Below are positions 1 through 62,419 of a DNA stretch of 64,000 bases, one piece after another. Both the position numbers and the translations under genes were made by a program. The stretch is from contig JAPTMU010000116.1 of the NCBI GenBank assembly GCA_028583405.1, positions 479,501-543,500 on the forward strand, given 5' to 3'. Origin of the DNA: Pogonophryne albipinna. Its lineage: Eukaryota; Chordata; Actinopteri; Perciformes; Artedidraconidae. Positions within the stretch are counted from its first letter, which is position 1. Every line of letters begins with the position of its first letter. A model generated the notes under the pieces. The model saw only the letters and a list, made by a program, of their open reading frames with translations, was not told the DNA's origin and searched no databases.

Positions 1-461
1 TGTTATTTTATCGCTGCCGTAAAAAGTTGTAAAGTGTTTATTATTCAGACTTGCTTGTAAAATGAAGGCTTCATTGACATTCTAGTGTTTAAGTCATTGC
101 AATCAACAATGGAATTGTAATGAGAAGTGTCACATAGTTCTGAGTCCAATACAATCAAATGTGTGAGGCAGAAGGAGAGTCTGTGCATCTCCTTACTGAG
201 CTGATCCATCCAGAAAGTGGATGATAATCCTCATGGTTGTTAATCTAGGGACTAATGCCAGTCACCGGGTCATGTTAGCTACAAACCTGCTCTAACAACG
301 TAAAAGGATTATTGACGCACAAGATTGAGCCTAATTTCTCACTTGGGATCCCTTTTTTCTCTCTAAGTTAGATATGTTTTGTAAGTCTGTTTTTGTTTTA
401 TGTGTAACTAATAATGTTGTTACCTGTGCTTTAATAACCCTATCTTTACTTTGTTTTTCAG

Positions 462-37839
<37,378 letters not shown>

Positions 37840-39585
37840 AGCGGCAGCCTCTGACTGCATCAAACCAACCAACAATTTAAATTAAAAAAGAAAGAATGCA
37901 CCACAGGGATATGGAAGCAGCTGCTGTAGCAGTTGTGTGCGAGCATGTTGTCCTGTAACGCCTGACTGTGAGTCCCCTCCACGGCACGCTGGCTTCAGAC
38001 TGTACAGCCATTTGTCCAGCAACTTCGCCTACGTCTTTAAATCTCTTCAGAGTGGGTAGGTCACTCCTTAAAGGTGCTGGGGGAAGACAGGGAGCGCCGC
38101 ACGGCTGAATGCTGAAATCTTTTATCTGCAGGCATGAGTGACGAATGAGCTGGCCCCTGATCTGCCGTTTGTTCCCCCTCTACCCTCGTCCTGTGAAAAT
38201 CTACAGTGCTGGAAAACACTAATGCATTTCAATTGCTCCTTACATACACTATAGCACATTATTTAAGCACCCTTCAATGCAGTGGATTTAGCATGGCCTT
38301 AATCTGGCTCCTACATGCACTATTTTCTGTAAGAAACGGCAAAGGCACTATGATCACAACTCTCTCAAACACTTAGACCAACACCAGATTACCTTAGGAA
38401 TGCTAGCCAATCACAGTTCAGGAAATCGGCCAGACCCTTCCGTAGAACCTTGTCAATTTGTTGTGTGATCAAAATCGCCGCTGCAGCCTTTTTGTAGTTT
38501 CCCCCTTTTTTTTTAGCCACTGGTAAGAATTCAAGAAAGGGGGATCAAATAATCCCCAAAGATTTTTTTTATATAGTTTTTGTCTTCCTCTAATAGTTTT
38601 TTCTTTTTAAATCTTTGGTATGATTCTTGCAGGAAAATACTCTTAACTCATTTGTACTGATGAACAATGTTTACTATTTTGACAATTCTATACGACTTGG
38701 TGTGTGAAGTGTAAATCTGGCTAGTCGGGGGAATACTTAATCCATATCATTTGTTATGGTGAAAGCAAATGTGTTGAATCAAATGTTTTTTTATCGTAGT
38801 GCTATGAGAGCAGCATGAAACCGTATCTTGTGTTTGCTTTCACTACATGGTAGTAAATTGGACGTGTAATTGGTCGAGAAGGGAAATCTTAACACTTGGG
38901 GACAGTTCCTCCGAGATGTTTGCGTAATGATTATATTAATATTCTCATGCCTGTTGCTGTTCATAATGCTGTAAATTGTTCTTGGAAAAAAAAAACACAT
39001 TTAAAGTTCTTTCCTGATATATAAATATATGTGAATATTAAGTATTACTGATCAAAAACCCTAAAAATGAAGCTGTGCGCGGGTGTTTGAGAGAAAGCTG
39101 TGATTGCCACTGAATATAAAGCAGCACGTTTCTTACAAAGAAAATGTTTTTTTCTTTTTTTATGTTTTTGTTTCTCCTTTTTCTAACGCCATTGAACCTA
39201 AAGGGCACTTTATAGATCACTCTGAGGTCATGTCGCCTAGTGTATGTCTTGTCATTAAATTGAATGTGATTCTTTTTTCCCATTCGGAGCACTTACCTGG
39301 TGCAATATAAATAGTCTGTCAATCTGGGCTGCTGCTAAGGTGGAAAACGGAAGTGAAGCAGAAACTTCACATCTTTTAAGTCTTTATTTTCTTTTGTCTC
39401 ATTGTTCTCCTCCCTTGTGTTTCCTCCCTCCCTCCCGTGATCCCACCACCCCAACTACTCTGTAAAGATTAGACCTTTTTTTAATGAATGACGGGAAATA
39501 TCTCTTTTGTTAAAGATTCCACCACTCTCTGCAACTCTCTGTGGTTCATTTAACTTCAGTCAAATAAAAATGAAACTTCTCAGAA
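37840..39585 (+). other. nedd4l: nedd4l 3'UTR
   Basis: About 1.75 kb follows the stop without another gene. The stretch ends at an AATAAA signal (39563-39568) and a GT-rich element (gtgttgtttgagtg). The end is inferred from this signal. Confidence 0.75.
39563..39568 (+). terminator. nedd4l: nedd4l polyadenylation signal AATAAA
   Basis: The canonical hexamer is followed about 20-25 nt later by gtgttgtttgagtg, a GU-rich downstream element. It is the best candidate after the stop codon. Confidence 0.7.
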
Positions 39586-39629
39586 CGTGTTGTTTGAGTG
39601 AATTCACTTTATAGCTTTATTTATATATT

Positions 39630-40055
39630 ACCAGGCTTGGGGAGTAACAGATTACAGGTAACAGGTACATTCTTTAAAATGGGGATTACTAGCATGATTA
39701 CAATGTTACAGTACATTAAAATTAAACAGAAAGAACGTTATATATTGAAGCACATGCTTACACACCGAGTAAAACAGGTCATGAGTGAAGCTATAGCAAA
39801 TCTCCCAGTCCATTGTTATGTTAGATTTCAAATGCAGATGTTTTGTAAACTGTTGTATGTGGTCTTGCATTGCGCAACTTTCATTGTTGGTCCAAAGCCT
39901 GACATAGATTAATGAACAACCGGTTTAAAAGGTTACATTGATCTGTTGTCTAACTTAATGTTTTTAAGTAAAAGCAATATCATTTGTATTTATGTGCACT
40001 GCATTTGATATTGAGGCAATCCAAAAGTAACACAAAGTACAGGCAACTATTAATT
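39630..40055. repeat. Unclassified dispersed repeat
   Basis: It starts with ggcttggggagtaacagatt and includes gcatttgatattgaggcaat and ccaaaagtaac. These phrases recur around 49797-49830 and 50330-50345, so at least one further copy lies in the alpk2 intron. Confidence 0.5.
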
Positions 40056-41440
40056 ATAACATGAGCATTTTGTAAATAAGAATGCTAAATAAAATACTAA
40101 AATGTTTACTTCATTCTGATCAGATGAAAAGTTAGTATTATATTATGTGCACGAGTCTAATTAGAAACGATACAACTTGCAAGATGAATTTATAAAAAAT
40201 AAAACATTAAAAAGTACATTTATAATGATCTGACATTTATTTTAAATCATTTCTGATTTATATCTTTACAGAAATGTGCTACTTCAAGTGTGCCATTTGT
40301 CAAATTAATAATCTGCTTTACAAGAAAAGGTTATTTTCATAGAAAAAAATATATAATCTAACATGGACATTTGCTGCTGCTTAAGGACATTATTTGATTT
40401 TGTTTTTGTATTCAGAGCACCTGTCTTTAGAAATAAAGTGTGTGTGTGTGTGTGCACACGTGGTGTGGTGAAGGGACCTCCGTTCATTCACACAGCCAAT
40501 CTAAGAGTTATCAGCTCCAAGGACAAGCAAATAAAAGCCGTCCCGCCTGTCCGGGGACATTTTATCAAGCCCTGCTCCCCTCAATCTGGTCACAAACAAA
40601 CCAAGGGCCAACTCTCTTCAGATCCTCCTTCCAAAGCATTCCAGCGGCTCGAAAAATAAATTCACAAAGTGCAGGTGAGAGTTAATAAGGTAAATCAGAA
40701 GAGGTCCAAAAGCATTTAGTTAGTTTCCTATAAAAAGATAATACAGTCCAACAGGCCTCTGAAATCCTGGAACAACAGTGGATGCTAATAAATAAAAAGA
40801 ATGATCTACCTCGATTATTTTACCAACTCTAATTGTGTTCCTCACATGTGGGCAAAAAGGCACTTTGTTCATAACACAAATATTAAAAGACTTGCCTTAT
40901 GGTTACTTCTAAACACCCACTTATCTAACATAATCATTTTAACATACCTGAACAGTATTGCATATAAAAATACATTTTAAAATGTGCTACAGCTGAATAG
41001 GGAACATGTACCTCCCCAGTTAAATTGCACCGTTTTTTGCACTGCAAGGTTTATGATAAATGTACAAAAGACATTTCTTCAAACGTGCTAGTTGCTATTT
41101 CTGTAAAGCTTCACAGTCTAAGGGTGAAACAGTTTGACACTGGCATCTTCCGAAGCCCCCTCAGTTGGGAATCCCTGATTTATTGTTCAGGTTCAGTGTG
41201 AAGAGAAGCTATTTCATAATATGCCTTAAGTGACAGATTGTATTATGCAATGTATCTTAGGGGACATATCACTTCCTACAAAGTATCTATTAACTATTTT
41301 TCATCCATTAACTACAAAGAATCTGTGTTTCCTTTCTTTAACATGTACATGAAATAAATGGAGGTGGGTTGACTTGACTCTTTGATGCTTTGCTTTTTGC
41401 TTTTACTTTGAGACGGGCTAATTGTAGCCCAAACTCTGGA
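40056..41440. other. Intergenic AT-rich stretch upstream of mir-122
   Basis: I see no gene, RNA or repeat with clear boundaries, apart from a short TG run near 40439-40454. Confidence 0.5.
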
Positions 41441-41680
41441 CTCAGGTTGTGAACCTCTCTGACTTTTCAGCTCCTCCACGTTCTCCTGTCAGGAACCGTC
41501 AGCTCGTGACTTTCAGAGAAACCTTTGGTGTTCAGGCCCAGTTGCCTCAACGGGGCACTTTTTTTTTGGTCTCCCCCTCCTCCACCCCTCACCCTCTACC
41601 TCTGGTCAAGGTCGATCGATACTTCCCCTGTAGCTTATCACTAATGTGGAACTGGCTGTTTGTCCAAACCCTGCTCTGTC

Positions 41681-41689
41681 TATATAAAG
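41681..41689 (+). promoter_or_regulatory. mir122: TATA box of the primary mir-122 transcript
   Basis: TATATAAAG lies about 30 bp before the inferred start of a spliced non-coding first exon. Just upstream are tgtttgtcc (41659-41667; FOXA-like TGTTTGT) and ggtcaaggtcg (about 41604-41614; extended nuclear-receptor half-site). Mammalian mir-122 is driven by liver factors including FOXA, HNF4A and C/EBP, so these sites fit, but they are short and unproven. Confidence 0.65.
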
Positions 41690-42454
41690 ACTTGGAACGG
41701 GACAGCACCAAACCAAAATGCACCACATATCATGAACCTGCAGCTCCGGACGCACCAGTGGACTTTTAACCGTTTGGAAGAGACACAAAGATCTCTCCTG
41801 TGAGGGGAAGGAGCAGAGAGGAGAGGAGCTGGAGGATGAGGAGCAAGAGAGTCACCAGATGAATCCTGGACAGAGGATCCACTTTAGAAACTTGAGGTGA
41901 GTGTCTTTGAGTACTTTAAAAAAATAAAAACTCTATCAATAAAATGTATCATTTCTGGTTATTCTACAATCTATATGGAGCCTTTATTAATGGTTTTAAC
42001 TCAGTTTTATTGGTTAAGATGAAACTATGGTGTCATTTTCAGCTCAAAATGTTATATAGTTAAAAGAAGAAACGATACAGACGTATTAAATCCATTGTGA
42101 CGTGCAGTTTGAAGGTTCTGAGGTAGAAAGAAAATGGCACAGGTGGTATTTTAGTCTTTCTCACACACTTTGAATGCAAACAGCTGCAGTCATCCCCACA
42201 ATCGGTAAAAAAAAGACATGGACCTTGGACATTTCGGATAAGCCTTGTGTATTTACTTAATCAATGAGTACAGCATTATAGTAGATTTGTGTAAAACCAA
42301 GTGTCATTTGACATAATCCTTGTTTTTTTCACTTTAACTCTCTCCATTGCTCTTATTGATTCCACACATAACCTTTTCTTCCTCTTCTTTCCCCAGATCA
42401 CCCGCCTACCAGTTTGTATTAACAACCCCTCCGTGTGCAGTATCTTCAGTACAC

Positions 42455-42545
42455 GCTTTCCTCCAGAGCTGTGGAGTGTGACAATGGTGTTTGTGTCCTG
42501 TGAATCAAACGCCATTATCACACTAAATAGCTCCAGTGTGAAACA
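42455..42545 (+). ncRNA. mir122: mir-122 precursor hairpin
   Basis: miR-122 is the dominant liver microRNA of vertebrates and regulates lipid and hepatocyte genes. The 5p arm is at 42472-42493 with seed GGAGUGU, and the 3p arm is at 42508-42529. Both 22-mers read as identical to the human mature strands as I know them. The arms pair around a 14-base loop. The position between nedd4l and alpk2 on the plus strand matches the mammalian locus. Confidence 0.97.
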
Positions 42546-42627
42546 GACCTCATGATAGTCCTCAGTTTCCTGGTGTCCACCTTTTTGTTTGTTTTGTGTC
42601 TCCTGCATTAGTTGTTATAGTTTCCTC

Positions 42628-42672
42628 ATTACATTTGGCTGACGATGTTATCCAAAGTGACTTACAATGAAT
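42628..42672 (-). mobile_element. Inverted SINE/LINE tail fragment
   Basis: Read on the minus strand it gives gtaagtcactttggataaca, matching the tail of the SINE at 11537-11732. It sits inside the inferred second exon of the mir-122 primary transcript. Confidence 0.55.
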
Positions 42673-43624
42673 GCAAAAACCATTGAGATTCCAGCTCCGA
42701 ACAACAAGGAGAGTGCAGATATATTCAGTCATACCTTTGTGAGTGCTGGTGAATTGGGTACAAGGCCTAAGCTAACTCTTTAAAGTGCTTTTATTTTAAA
42801 GAGTTCTTGCTGTACGGCCTGAAACACATAGGGGACACACTACACCAGCCTGTGTCGCAGTGTTGATACGGCGTGCATGATGTTGAGCCTCTGAGTGTGA
42901 CCCACTTACTTTGTGTTCGAGGTGCTAACTTGCTGTTAGAGACGTCTCCTGTGAGGATAAATAAAAATAGACGTGCCATTTGTTTTCATGCGGCCGCCAT
43001 TCCTTGTGTTGTGTCAAACTTAAAAAAAAGAAAGACTGTTATGATATAAAGTACTTATATAAAAGTGCCTGTTAATATATATTGATAGACAAAGAAACAC
43101 CTTCAAACCCAGCCCAATGTTCAATTACAAGCAGGCATTTGCATACAGTGTCAACATCCTGATCTTTTAAAACCTGAAATGTGATTTGATCATTAAAGAA
43201 GAAAATTAGAAAGCATTTTCAACCAGTAACATGTCTTTAATAAAACAGATCTATTGTGTGCTTACATATTTACAATAACCTGAGAACTATGTCAGCAACT
43301 TAGGTCAGCAATATAAAAGACAACAGTGAGGGTTTGACAGAGAGGGGTATCATTAAAAAGCTGCTATGGTGTTGAAATGTGGCTCTAGATGTCAGGTTTA
43401 GGATTAATTTGAAGTCGTTCACTTTATCTGAAATAGATTATAGATCCTTGAAGGATGTCAGACATACACATAAAAGTAACAGTCAGAACTGCACCAGACA
43501 ATAAAAAGATATATAAACAAATCTTTACATTCACAGAGAATCAACCATACTTTATGTGAGGTTAATGTGATTGTGTACACACAATGGATTTTCTGTTGTT
43601 TTCAGAATAAAATATGATATTATC

Positions 43625-44270
43625 CTGAATATCCTGCTTTTATTACATCATAGTAATGTCACATTAAACTGAATATACAATACCTTGCAAACCAAACGCA
43701 CAAATTCGCCTCTCATACTGAACATAAAAACATATCCTTCACCGTGTGTATTTACAACCTACCTAAAATACATTTTCTCTATCAATGAATTAACAAGTTC
43801 ATTAATTTAATGAACTAATAGTTTGAAAACATCACCAAAGTAGAAAAAACAAGAAGAATCATTGCACCTCAAAAATAAAGCAATCTCTAAGACGTCACAG
43901 TTTTCAACACAAACTCAACGTTAGCATTGTTTTCAAGTGTTTGTTACATTTGTCACAGTTTTCCATGACATAAAGTGTCCTCCAATGGATTATAAATACA
44001 CTCTGAAACAGAAATCATCTCATTTAAATAAAATATATCTCTCAAATGTTCAACACGAGATGAAGAAAATAAAAACTCTTGTGAAACAACAGCTGCCGGT
44101 TGTATAACAAGTGAAAAACATCTGTTTTCTCCGTCGTCTGCAGCTCAGAATGACAGAGACCTTTCTGTTATACATGTTTTACAGGCCAATCTCTGCATGA
44201 CTGGAGGAGCAAATCACATACAACCTCAGCTAGTCAATAGAATACTGAAACATAGTCCAAGGTTCTCCCA
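43625..44270 (-). other. alpk2: alpk2 3'UTR
   Basis: About 640 nt lie downstream of the alpk2 stop, up to a minus-strand AATAAA (plus TTTATT, 43638-43643). No other gene is visible. The exact end is inferred. Confidence 0.5.
43638..43643 (-). terminator. alpk2: Candidate alpk2 polyadenylation signal
   Basis: Plus-strand TTTATT reads AATAAA on the minus strand. It is a plausible first canonical hexamer downstream of the stop; a later one near 42788 is also possible. Confidence 0.4.
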
Positions 44271-57149
<12,879 letters not shown>

Positions 57150-57445
57150 AAGAGAAGGAGCAATTCAATTCTCAGTTAGACAGTCTGTAAGAGCTGGAAG
57201 TGAACATGTTTTCTCATCTCTGCAATGGAGTGACAGGTCCATCTTGTGCTGCTAGATTCCAGCTTCCAACTTCAGGCTAAGCCGTGGGACAAATAGCAGG
57301 AAGCGTGTTTCTGCTTGGCGTTTCTTGAGACATTTCCTCCCCTGGGTCCAACTGTATTTATTTAGTACCTGCAAAGTGAAGTCAGATAGTCAAATAATCT
57401 CTTATCTGAGGCACTTGAGTATAGTTACCTCCTTGATATGAAGCA

Positions 57446-57850
57446 TAAGATAAGATAAGAGGTACTTTATTGATCCCAAATCGGGAAATGTTTGCGTTGC
57501 AGCAGCATACAAAAACAACAAAGCAAAACAAGGCATATAAATAATACTAGGATTTAAACATCTCAAAATAGAATTAAAACAGCATTAAAAAGTAGAAATT
57601 ATACAGTAGAGAGTGAAGATAAAAAATCTATAAACCCTCACAATAAAACACTCTTGAAGGGCTTTAGACACAATACAAAGCAGGCTATTATTCATTAAGA
57701 GTGTAGGGAATGGAATATTAAATTAAATATAAATATAAAATGTACAGTGTGTCCAGTTATCCAAAGAGAAGCTGGAGCAGAGTTCCCTTCCAGCCAGAGG
57801 TGATTTGTTATATATAGTTATTGGAAGTAAGGTCCACTATCTACCTCTAT
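57446..57850. repeat. LINE-like 3' fragment
   Basis: gataagataagaggtacttt, then attgatcccaaatcgggaaa, is a phrase common to 3' ends of fish L2/Rex-type LINEs, followed by A-rich sequence. The family assignment is by resemblance only, and the right boundary is approximate. Confidence 0.45.
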
Positions 57851-60800
57851 CTATTTATGTCTTTTTTTTAAATGGCATGTTGCATCTATTTTGGAGGCTT
57901 TTAAAGGGCCCTTGACATACCTTATCAACAGGAAACCTTCCTTGTTGTTACCCCGTAGCTGATAAAGATGTCCAGTGTGTGTTGTTGTGCTGTTACCAGA
58001 CCCAGACTACATTCTTAAATGTATTATTGTCTTACACAACTAAGAGGTAGTAAAACATGTCAGGTTCTTCTGATTTAAGTATTTACTAAACAACTACATT
58101 GATGCACACATTTTGCATTATACTCCTAACTTTAAAATGTCTTAAACGCATTTGAAGAAGTTTATTGTTAAGCAGTTTTCAAGTAAATCTAAAAATCAAA
58201 AAATATAGGTAACCAAAATGACATGCAACTGATGAGTAACACTGGGGTTGATTCTTAATGTTTCAGCTGGGTTTCATTACATCTGCAATATTTAGAGACT
58301 TAATGTGACTGTAAAAGCACATCTGTGTCTAAAGGGCACCCATATTAGATTCACATTGCCCAACCTAATATACGTGCACAAGCCTGATGTGAAGTGTTGA
58401 AGGGGGAGGCTTCAAAACATGCACCCTGATATACAAGTTTGCAGGAGGGGAACCGATGACAAACGACACTGGAAAAATACCAGCACATATTCACCCATGA
58501 CCTGCATTCGTCACATTCCTGCTGCAGTGAAGGACACCTAGAGCAGGTCTGAAGTGTTTACCAAGGAATACTGACCCTGACTTGACAAACACCTTGGATA
58601 ATCTGTAAACACATTTCACACAATGCCCAAGATGCAAAATGCATTAAAACATGTCTTAATAATAATGTTATGGATTGTTTTCCTTAAATGAAGCCAATCT
58701 GTGTGATATGCCATACACTGATTCCATATTTACCTTTTTAATTATCGTGTGCATATTAATGTCCCAATTCTCTAAGTGGTATCATACTCTCAGAGGCACT
58801 TGAAAGGTTTTATATGAATCAGAAATAATTGTTGTTGGCTTGGTTGATTAATGCACTAGATAGGACTTGATCTATAACAACATCAAAAAACAATAAAGCT
58901 GTCAGCGCCTGGGTGACTGAGAGCAAGAACTTGTAATTCGATGTCAACTTGGCTCTCTGTGCCTAAATAGATCCGTCCTCAAGCACACAACACGCCCCAA
59001 GAGACCACTGCTTCTTTAAAACCTCTGTATGTGAACAACTTGATTGAAAGACTAGAGCTCGAGTAAATAAGAAACGCGGTTTTAGAAATCAGAAAACGAG
59101 AGACCTCATAATTCAAGACATTCTCAACACCGAGGGCTACAAATAAGCAGAAAAAAAACCAAATATTGTTGAGTAATTTCGATTGTTAATCACTTTAGGG
59201 ATTCAAATCTGATGCTTCACAAATTGTATGATATGTTTATAATGCAGCCAAGTCGAGTGTGTCAACCTGTCAGCAGTCAGACAACGCAGTGGAATTGACA
59301 ACATTTACCATTCCCAAAGGAAGGCCACAAACACATGTCTAACAAGTTACCTAACAGCTGACTCACACATGATGAAAAATATAAATATTACTTAAGGTAT
59401 TGTAACAGTTGAGAGCCTGTGAAGGGGTTTTTCAGCCATGCGTGTAGTACGTACCCTTGTAATAGCCGTGCGGTTGAGGATTCAGACGTGTGTTGCAGGA
59501 CTTCAGTATGAGTCCAGGCTTGAGCCGGTAGTCTCGGGGTGTGAGTCTATTTTTAAATGTTATCCCCCGCAAGTACGAAGTTAGATACCTGATATTGCGG
59601 ACATGTGCCGATCTTGAACATTTAAAACTCAATATCTATTTTTGCAGTGTGTTTCAGTGTTGGCCGTCTTTACAGATAAAGATGTTGACTTGTGGTCATT
59701 AAAGAAATGTAACTAAGGGAAGTTTTTGGCTCTTGCCAGAGAGAGAAATCATGAGGAACTTTAGGCAAGCACATTGGAGTAATGTTTTGATGAAACGTCA
59801 GGCATAATAAGATATCTCATATGCAAGAGGGAAAACAAAAATTGAATGCTTATTCATTCCCGTCTGTCCTTATCAACTTAACATATAGGAAAAAAAACAA
59901 TCAAATAGAGACAACCTTTTGATAATCCATTTAAACACAAGGCAGTTTGTATTAGATATGCAGAATTTTTCAAAATCTAAGTAATTCAACTTATTTTGCT
60001 GACGTTACCTTATAGGCTACATTAGATTTTGTGAGGGAAACATTTAGCAGACTCTTATCAAATTACATTCAACGGGTGAAAAGAAGCAAAGAAGATGAAA
60101 AAATAAACAAACAACACAATGAACACAAGCTAATCCCTGATGATAAAGATGGCAGGTCAGTGTGCAATAAATTGAATGGTCCCCTGATTCTCATTTAGCT
60201 GGAAAATAATAATGATTTTCTTTTGTCTGTATTGAATTAAATGAAACTAGTGCTCTGTTAATTGCCAAGCTGTCATGTCTTTAAGCTAATCAGAAATCTA
60301 GATCAAAAAGATGGTTAGCTTAGCTTAGCATATAGCCTGGAAACAGGGAAACAGCTTGCTCGAAAGAGAAGGAAATCTGCCAAAATGTATTAGGACTGTA
60401 ATAGTCTAAAAACAATTGTCTAATTTATCATCTTTATATGATAGAATGTAGCTTTTATTGTTTGTTTTCTTACCTTTGGACAGAACCAGGCTAGCTGTTT
60501 CCACTTGTTCAGGTCTTGGCGGGTGTACAAGGTGGTTACAGAAGCTAGCTAGCTAACATGTTAGTTGTCAAAAAACAGTCCAGTAGGCTATTTAATGTAA
60601 TGGCTTGCTTCAACCACTTTGTAACAAAAGTTAAATCCATTGACTAAACTCTGTGGGTTGATCACACTTTAGTTGATACGTTTTGAGTAAGCTTTTATAT
60701 TTTTTATACATTTGTGGGGAATAATAGCTCTCAATGACCACCAACTGCTTTACTGCAGCTGTATATTGAACGAACTTTGAAAAAGTAGCAGGCTGTTCAA

Positions 60801-62270
60801 AAGCTTGGTTACACTTGAACATGTGGCATAATTATTGCCTACATTTGCATTCAACTTGGAACATTTACTTTTTGGAGAGTCTGTTTCATTTAATTGTGAG
60901 TAATTTTCTGAAGACATATTCATAACATGTTCTCACTTCAAGTAATTTCATCTCATGCTGTTATCCAGCTCTCACAACTGTCGGTGAATTATTCCTGCCA
61001 CAGAGCTCCTACTGTCTTTGACTTTACACCTTGCATATCTCTAACTTCTTTTGTTTGGACATTCTTTTTTATTAGTTCCTATAATGTTCCTGCAGGACCA
61101 TTACACTTTTCTCTGGTCCACTTTCGATGTTTAATTAACAGAAAATTACATTTGAAATGACCACCTGTGGTTCTTGTGGTGATTGCATTTAATAAGCAAT
61201 AGAGAATATTATTGGACTATTGGTGCATGCTGTGTACACTTCAACATTTTTTGCTTAACAATTTTGAGTTGATCCTTCTGTATTTCAAGATTAATTGTAA
61301 TGTAGTAACTTTGTAGGTTTTCAGGAACAAATAAAAGTAGATTCATGTGAAAAAGCATTGAAATTAAGCTTTACTGATATTGTGTCACATAAACCGACTA
61401 GACATGATTTCAATTTAGTCACCAAGAAGCACTAAAATGTAGCATTTAGTGTGTGTGTGTGAGTGTGTGTGTGTGTTGCTTCTCAGAAGAAATACATTTG
61501 GGGTCTATGCAAACACTTTATTGGTTAAGATGGCATATTAAAAGTTAGGCAAAAAGTGATAAATAAAGAGATTTATTGAAAAACACAATTGAACTTTCTG
61601 TATTCTGTGGCGAGGGGGTCAACAGTGTAAATCTTTAAAAACATGACATTACGGAAAATAAAGAATGTATATGAGCGCAACAATAATAACAGCCATGCTC
61701 AGTATTTCCATAAGCTTACTTTATTTCTCCAAAACAGTATTGTTACAATTTTGAAAGCGTCTCAGACACGATACACCACCTTGAGCATGTTGTTGTGGGG
61801 CTTTGGAATGGGCATGGCCTCTTGTAGTCATGGTAACATAAGTGTCGTCTTACCAAAGCAAGATATACTTTTACACCATGTTGTTGCACAGTCTGCCTCG
61901 CCCTAGCGTCTACCCTCCTTCCCTAAACTCATTGGGACAGGACCAGGTGGGCAATAGTGCTGCACATGTAAGAAGTGTGCGTCACGACTACGTTTTGTTT
62001 GTTTGGGAGCGTGAGAGAGTCAGCTGAAGCTTGCTTTTCCAGAACTCATAAAGGCAGGAGCAAATAGTTGACATGAGATCACTATATCAAAGAAATACCT
62101 AGCCATATTTTGATTTCATCTTACACCACTGGACACATGGTCTTGCCTACAATATGAAATTAAGCATGATTTTATTTGGAACTTTGGATACTGAAACTGG
62201 AAATTAATTACAGATTAAACATTTGGAAATTGTGTTGTCTTTTTATCTGATATTTTGTACAAACTGTGAA
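57851..62270. other. Upstream flank of alpk2, no gene recognised
   Basis: AT-rich sequence. I looked on the minus strand for an Ig-domain exon (TW-Y/F and YxC motifs) that would give alpk2 its usual N-terminus and did not find one. A short TG run lies near 61450-61475. Confidence 0.5.
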
Positions 62271-62279
62271 GTCCACTGA

Positions 62280-62342
62280 GACAAATGTAACATTTGTGAT
62301 ATTGGGCTATATAAATAAACATTGATTGATTGATTGATTGAT
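62280..62342. repeat. Retroelement tail with TGAT repeats
   Basis: tattgggctatataaataaa followed by (ttga)n is the typical 3' end of several fish LINE and SINE families. The body of the element is not recognisable. Confidence 0.5.
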
Positions 62343-62419
62343 CTCATATCGTGCTGATTTGACAACATTACTCAAGTGACAATCTATATATGTGAGCTTG
62401 TATGTATTTGTATAAAATC

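Larger units (their letters stand above)
41711..42985 (+). ncRNA. mir122: Inferred two-exon primary transcript of mir-122
   Basis: Exon 1 runs from about 41711 to 41896 and ends at gag|gtgagt. Exon 2 starts at 42397 after a strong pyrimidine tract and ccccag, and contains the miR-122 hairpin 75 nt in. An AATAAA at 42960-42965 could end it. The start is inferred from the TATA box and the end from the hexamer. No long open frame spans the exons. It lies between the convergent nedd4l and alpk2 genes, as in mammals. Confidence 0.65.

Noticed and set aside
57851..62270. Search for an upstream Ig exon of alpk2
   Set aside because: No minus-strand stretch shows the spaced Cys, Trp and YxC of an Ig domain next to splice sites, so no exon is reported.
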